A stretch of DNA of 6,893 nt, taken from assembly GCA_036509215.1 (NCBI GenBank), contig DATCGA010000193.1, positions 1-6,893 on the forward strand. The letters are read 5' to 3'. The translations under genes and the position numbers were made by a program. This DNA is from Trebonia sp036509215 (GTDB lineage Bacteria > Actinomycetota > Actinomycetes > Streptosporangiales > Streptosporangiaceae). A model generated the notes under the pieces. It searched no databases and was not told where the DNA came from. It was given only the letters and a program-made list of their open reading frames with translations. Of the stretch, positions 6,358 to 6,893 are shown piece after piece (within the stretch, counting starts at the first letter, position 1; every line of letters begins with the position of its first letter).

Positions 6358-6893
6358 TTTCGGAAGTGCCGACCTCGAGACGTACCGGCGTGAGCTGACC
6401 GGGTACTGCTACCGGATGCTCGGTTCGGCGTTCGAGGCGGAAGACGCCGTGCAGGAGACGATGCTGCGCGCCTGGCGGGGGGCGGACGGGTTCGAGGCCC
6501 GGTCCTCGCTGCGGTCGTGGCTGTACCGGATCGCGACCAACGTGTGCCTCGACGCGCTGCGAGGTGAGAAGCGGCGGGCGCTGCCGATGGACCTGGGGCC
6601 GTCCTCGCCGCCGGTCGAGTCGCTGCTGCGGCCCGGACCGGCCGAGGACATCTGGGTCACCCCGATCCCGGACGCGATGGTCGTGCCCGAGCGCGGCGAC
6701 CCGGCCGAGATCGCGGCCCTGCGCGACTCGGTGCGGCTCGCGTTCGTGACCGCGCTGCAGCATCTGCCGGCCAGGCAGCGGGCGGCGCTGATCCTGTGCG
6801 AGGTGCTGAAGCTGTCGGCCGCCGAGGCCGCGACCGCGCTCGAGGCCACCGTGCCGTCGGTCAACAGCGCGCTGCAGCGGGCCCGGGCCACGC
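6332..6893 (+). CDS. ECF sigma factor, TIGR02960/SigG-like (3' end outside window)
   Basis: Extracytoplasmic-function sigma-70 factor that would direct RNA polymerase to a stress or signal regulon. 187 residues are visible. Region 2 is complete: TGYCYRMLGSAFEAEDAVQE, TMLRAWRG, then SLRSWLYRIATNVCLDALR (core binding and -10 recognition). The linker contains DIWVTPIPDA, a hallmark of the TIGR02960 family. Region 4 follows: LAFVTALQHLPARQRAALIL, CEVLKLSAAEAATAL, then SVNSALQRARAT at the right edge. In this family a SnoaL-like C-terminal domain normally follows region 4; it would lie beyond 6893. I chose GTG 6332 (VAETATTSSFGSADLETY); it is the first good start in frame and overlaps the LacI gene by 26 bases. 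Functional ties to the sugar genes are not evident; the gene may simply be a neighbour read from its own promoter. Confidence 0.9.
   Translation, partial: MAETATTSSFGSADLETYRRELTGYCYRMLGSAFEAEDAVQETMLRAWRGADGFEARSSLRSWLYRIATNVCLDALRGEKRRALPMDLGPSSPPVESLLRPGPAEDIWVTPIPDAMVVPERGDPAEIAALRDSVRLAFVTALQHLPARQRAALILCEVLKLSAAEAATALEATVPSVNSALQRARAT

Noticed and set aside
1..6893. Search for a novel defence, mobile or RNA-based system
   Set aside because: No transposase, integrase, nuclease, toxin-antitoxin pair, repeat array or structured RNA is visible. All coding DNA is explained by known families.

Overview
The window is about 70% GC with strong G/C at third codon positions. It uses GTG starts, leaves little space between genes, and encodes an actinobacterial-type ECF sigma factor. 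It looks like chromosomal DNA of a high-GC actinobacterium; genus cannot be set from this sequence. I see no RNA gene, transposase, integrase or CRISPR array.

Layout. 1-300 (+) is the C-terminal end of an alpha/beta hydrolase whose start lies left of the window. About 301-2157 (-) is a family GH42 beta-galactosidase carrying both catalytic glutamates, but its N-terminal segment is missing. About 2158-3411 (+) is the mature part of a sugar ABC transporter solute-binding protein with no signal peptide or lipobox. It is followed in tight array by two CUT1-type permeases (3413-4327 and 4334-5242) and a LacI-family repressor (5266-6357). A group SigG/TIGR02960-like ECF sigma factor begins inside the repressor's 3' end (6332) and runs off the right edge.

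How it fits together. The middle of the window is a sugar-uptake and hydrolysis locus: a binding protein and two permeases import an oligosaccharide, the divergent GH42 enzyme would cleave beta-galactosides inside the cell, and the LacI protein would respond to the sugar. No ATPase gene is present. In actinobacteria such CUT1 systems commonly share an MsiK-type ATPase encoded elsewhere, so this absence is expected.

The most notable feature is not a new system but a break. Near 2152-2166 the GH42 gene and the binding-protein gene are fused head to head, with the 5' end of both and the whole divergent promoter region missing. This is either a real deletion that would disable both products or an assembly collapse. 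Secondary oddities are a GH42 frame that misses its stop by one base at the convergent junction (297-306), a LacI C-terminal tail with poor codon usage after a TTA codon, and a possible leaderless start for the sigma factor. Apart from these, the locus is of an ordinary, well-known type.
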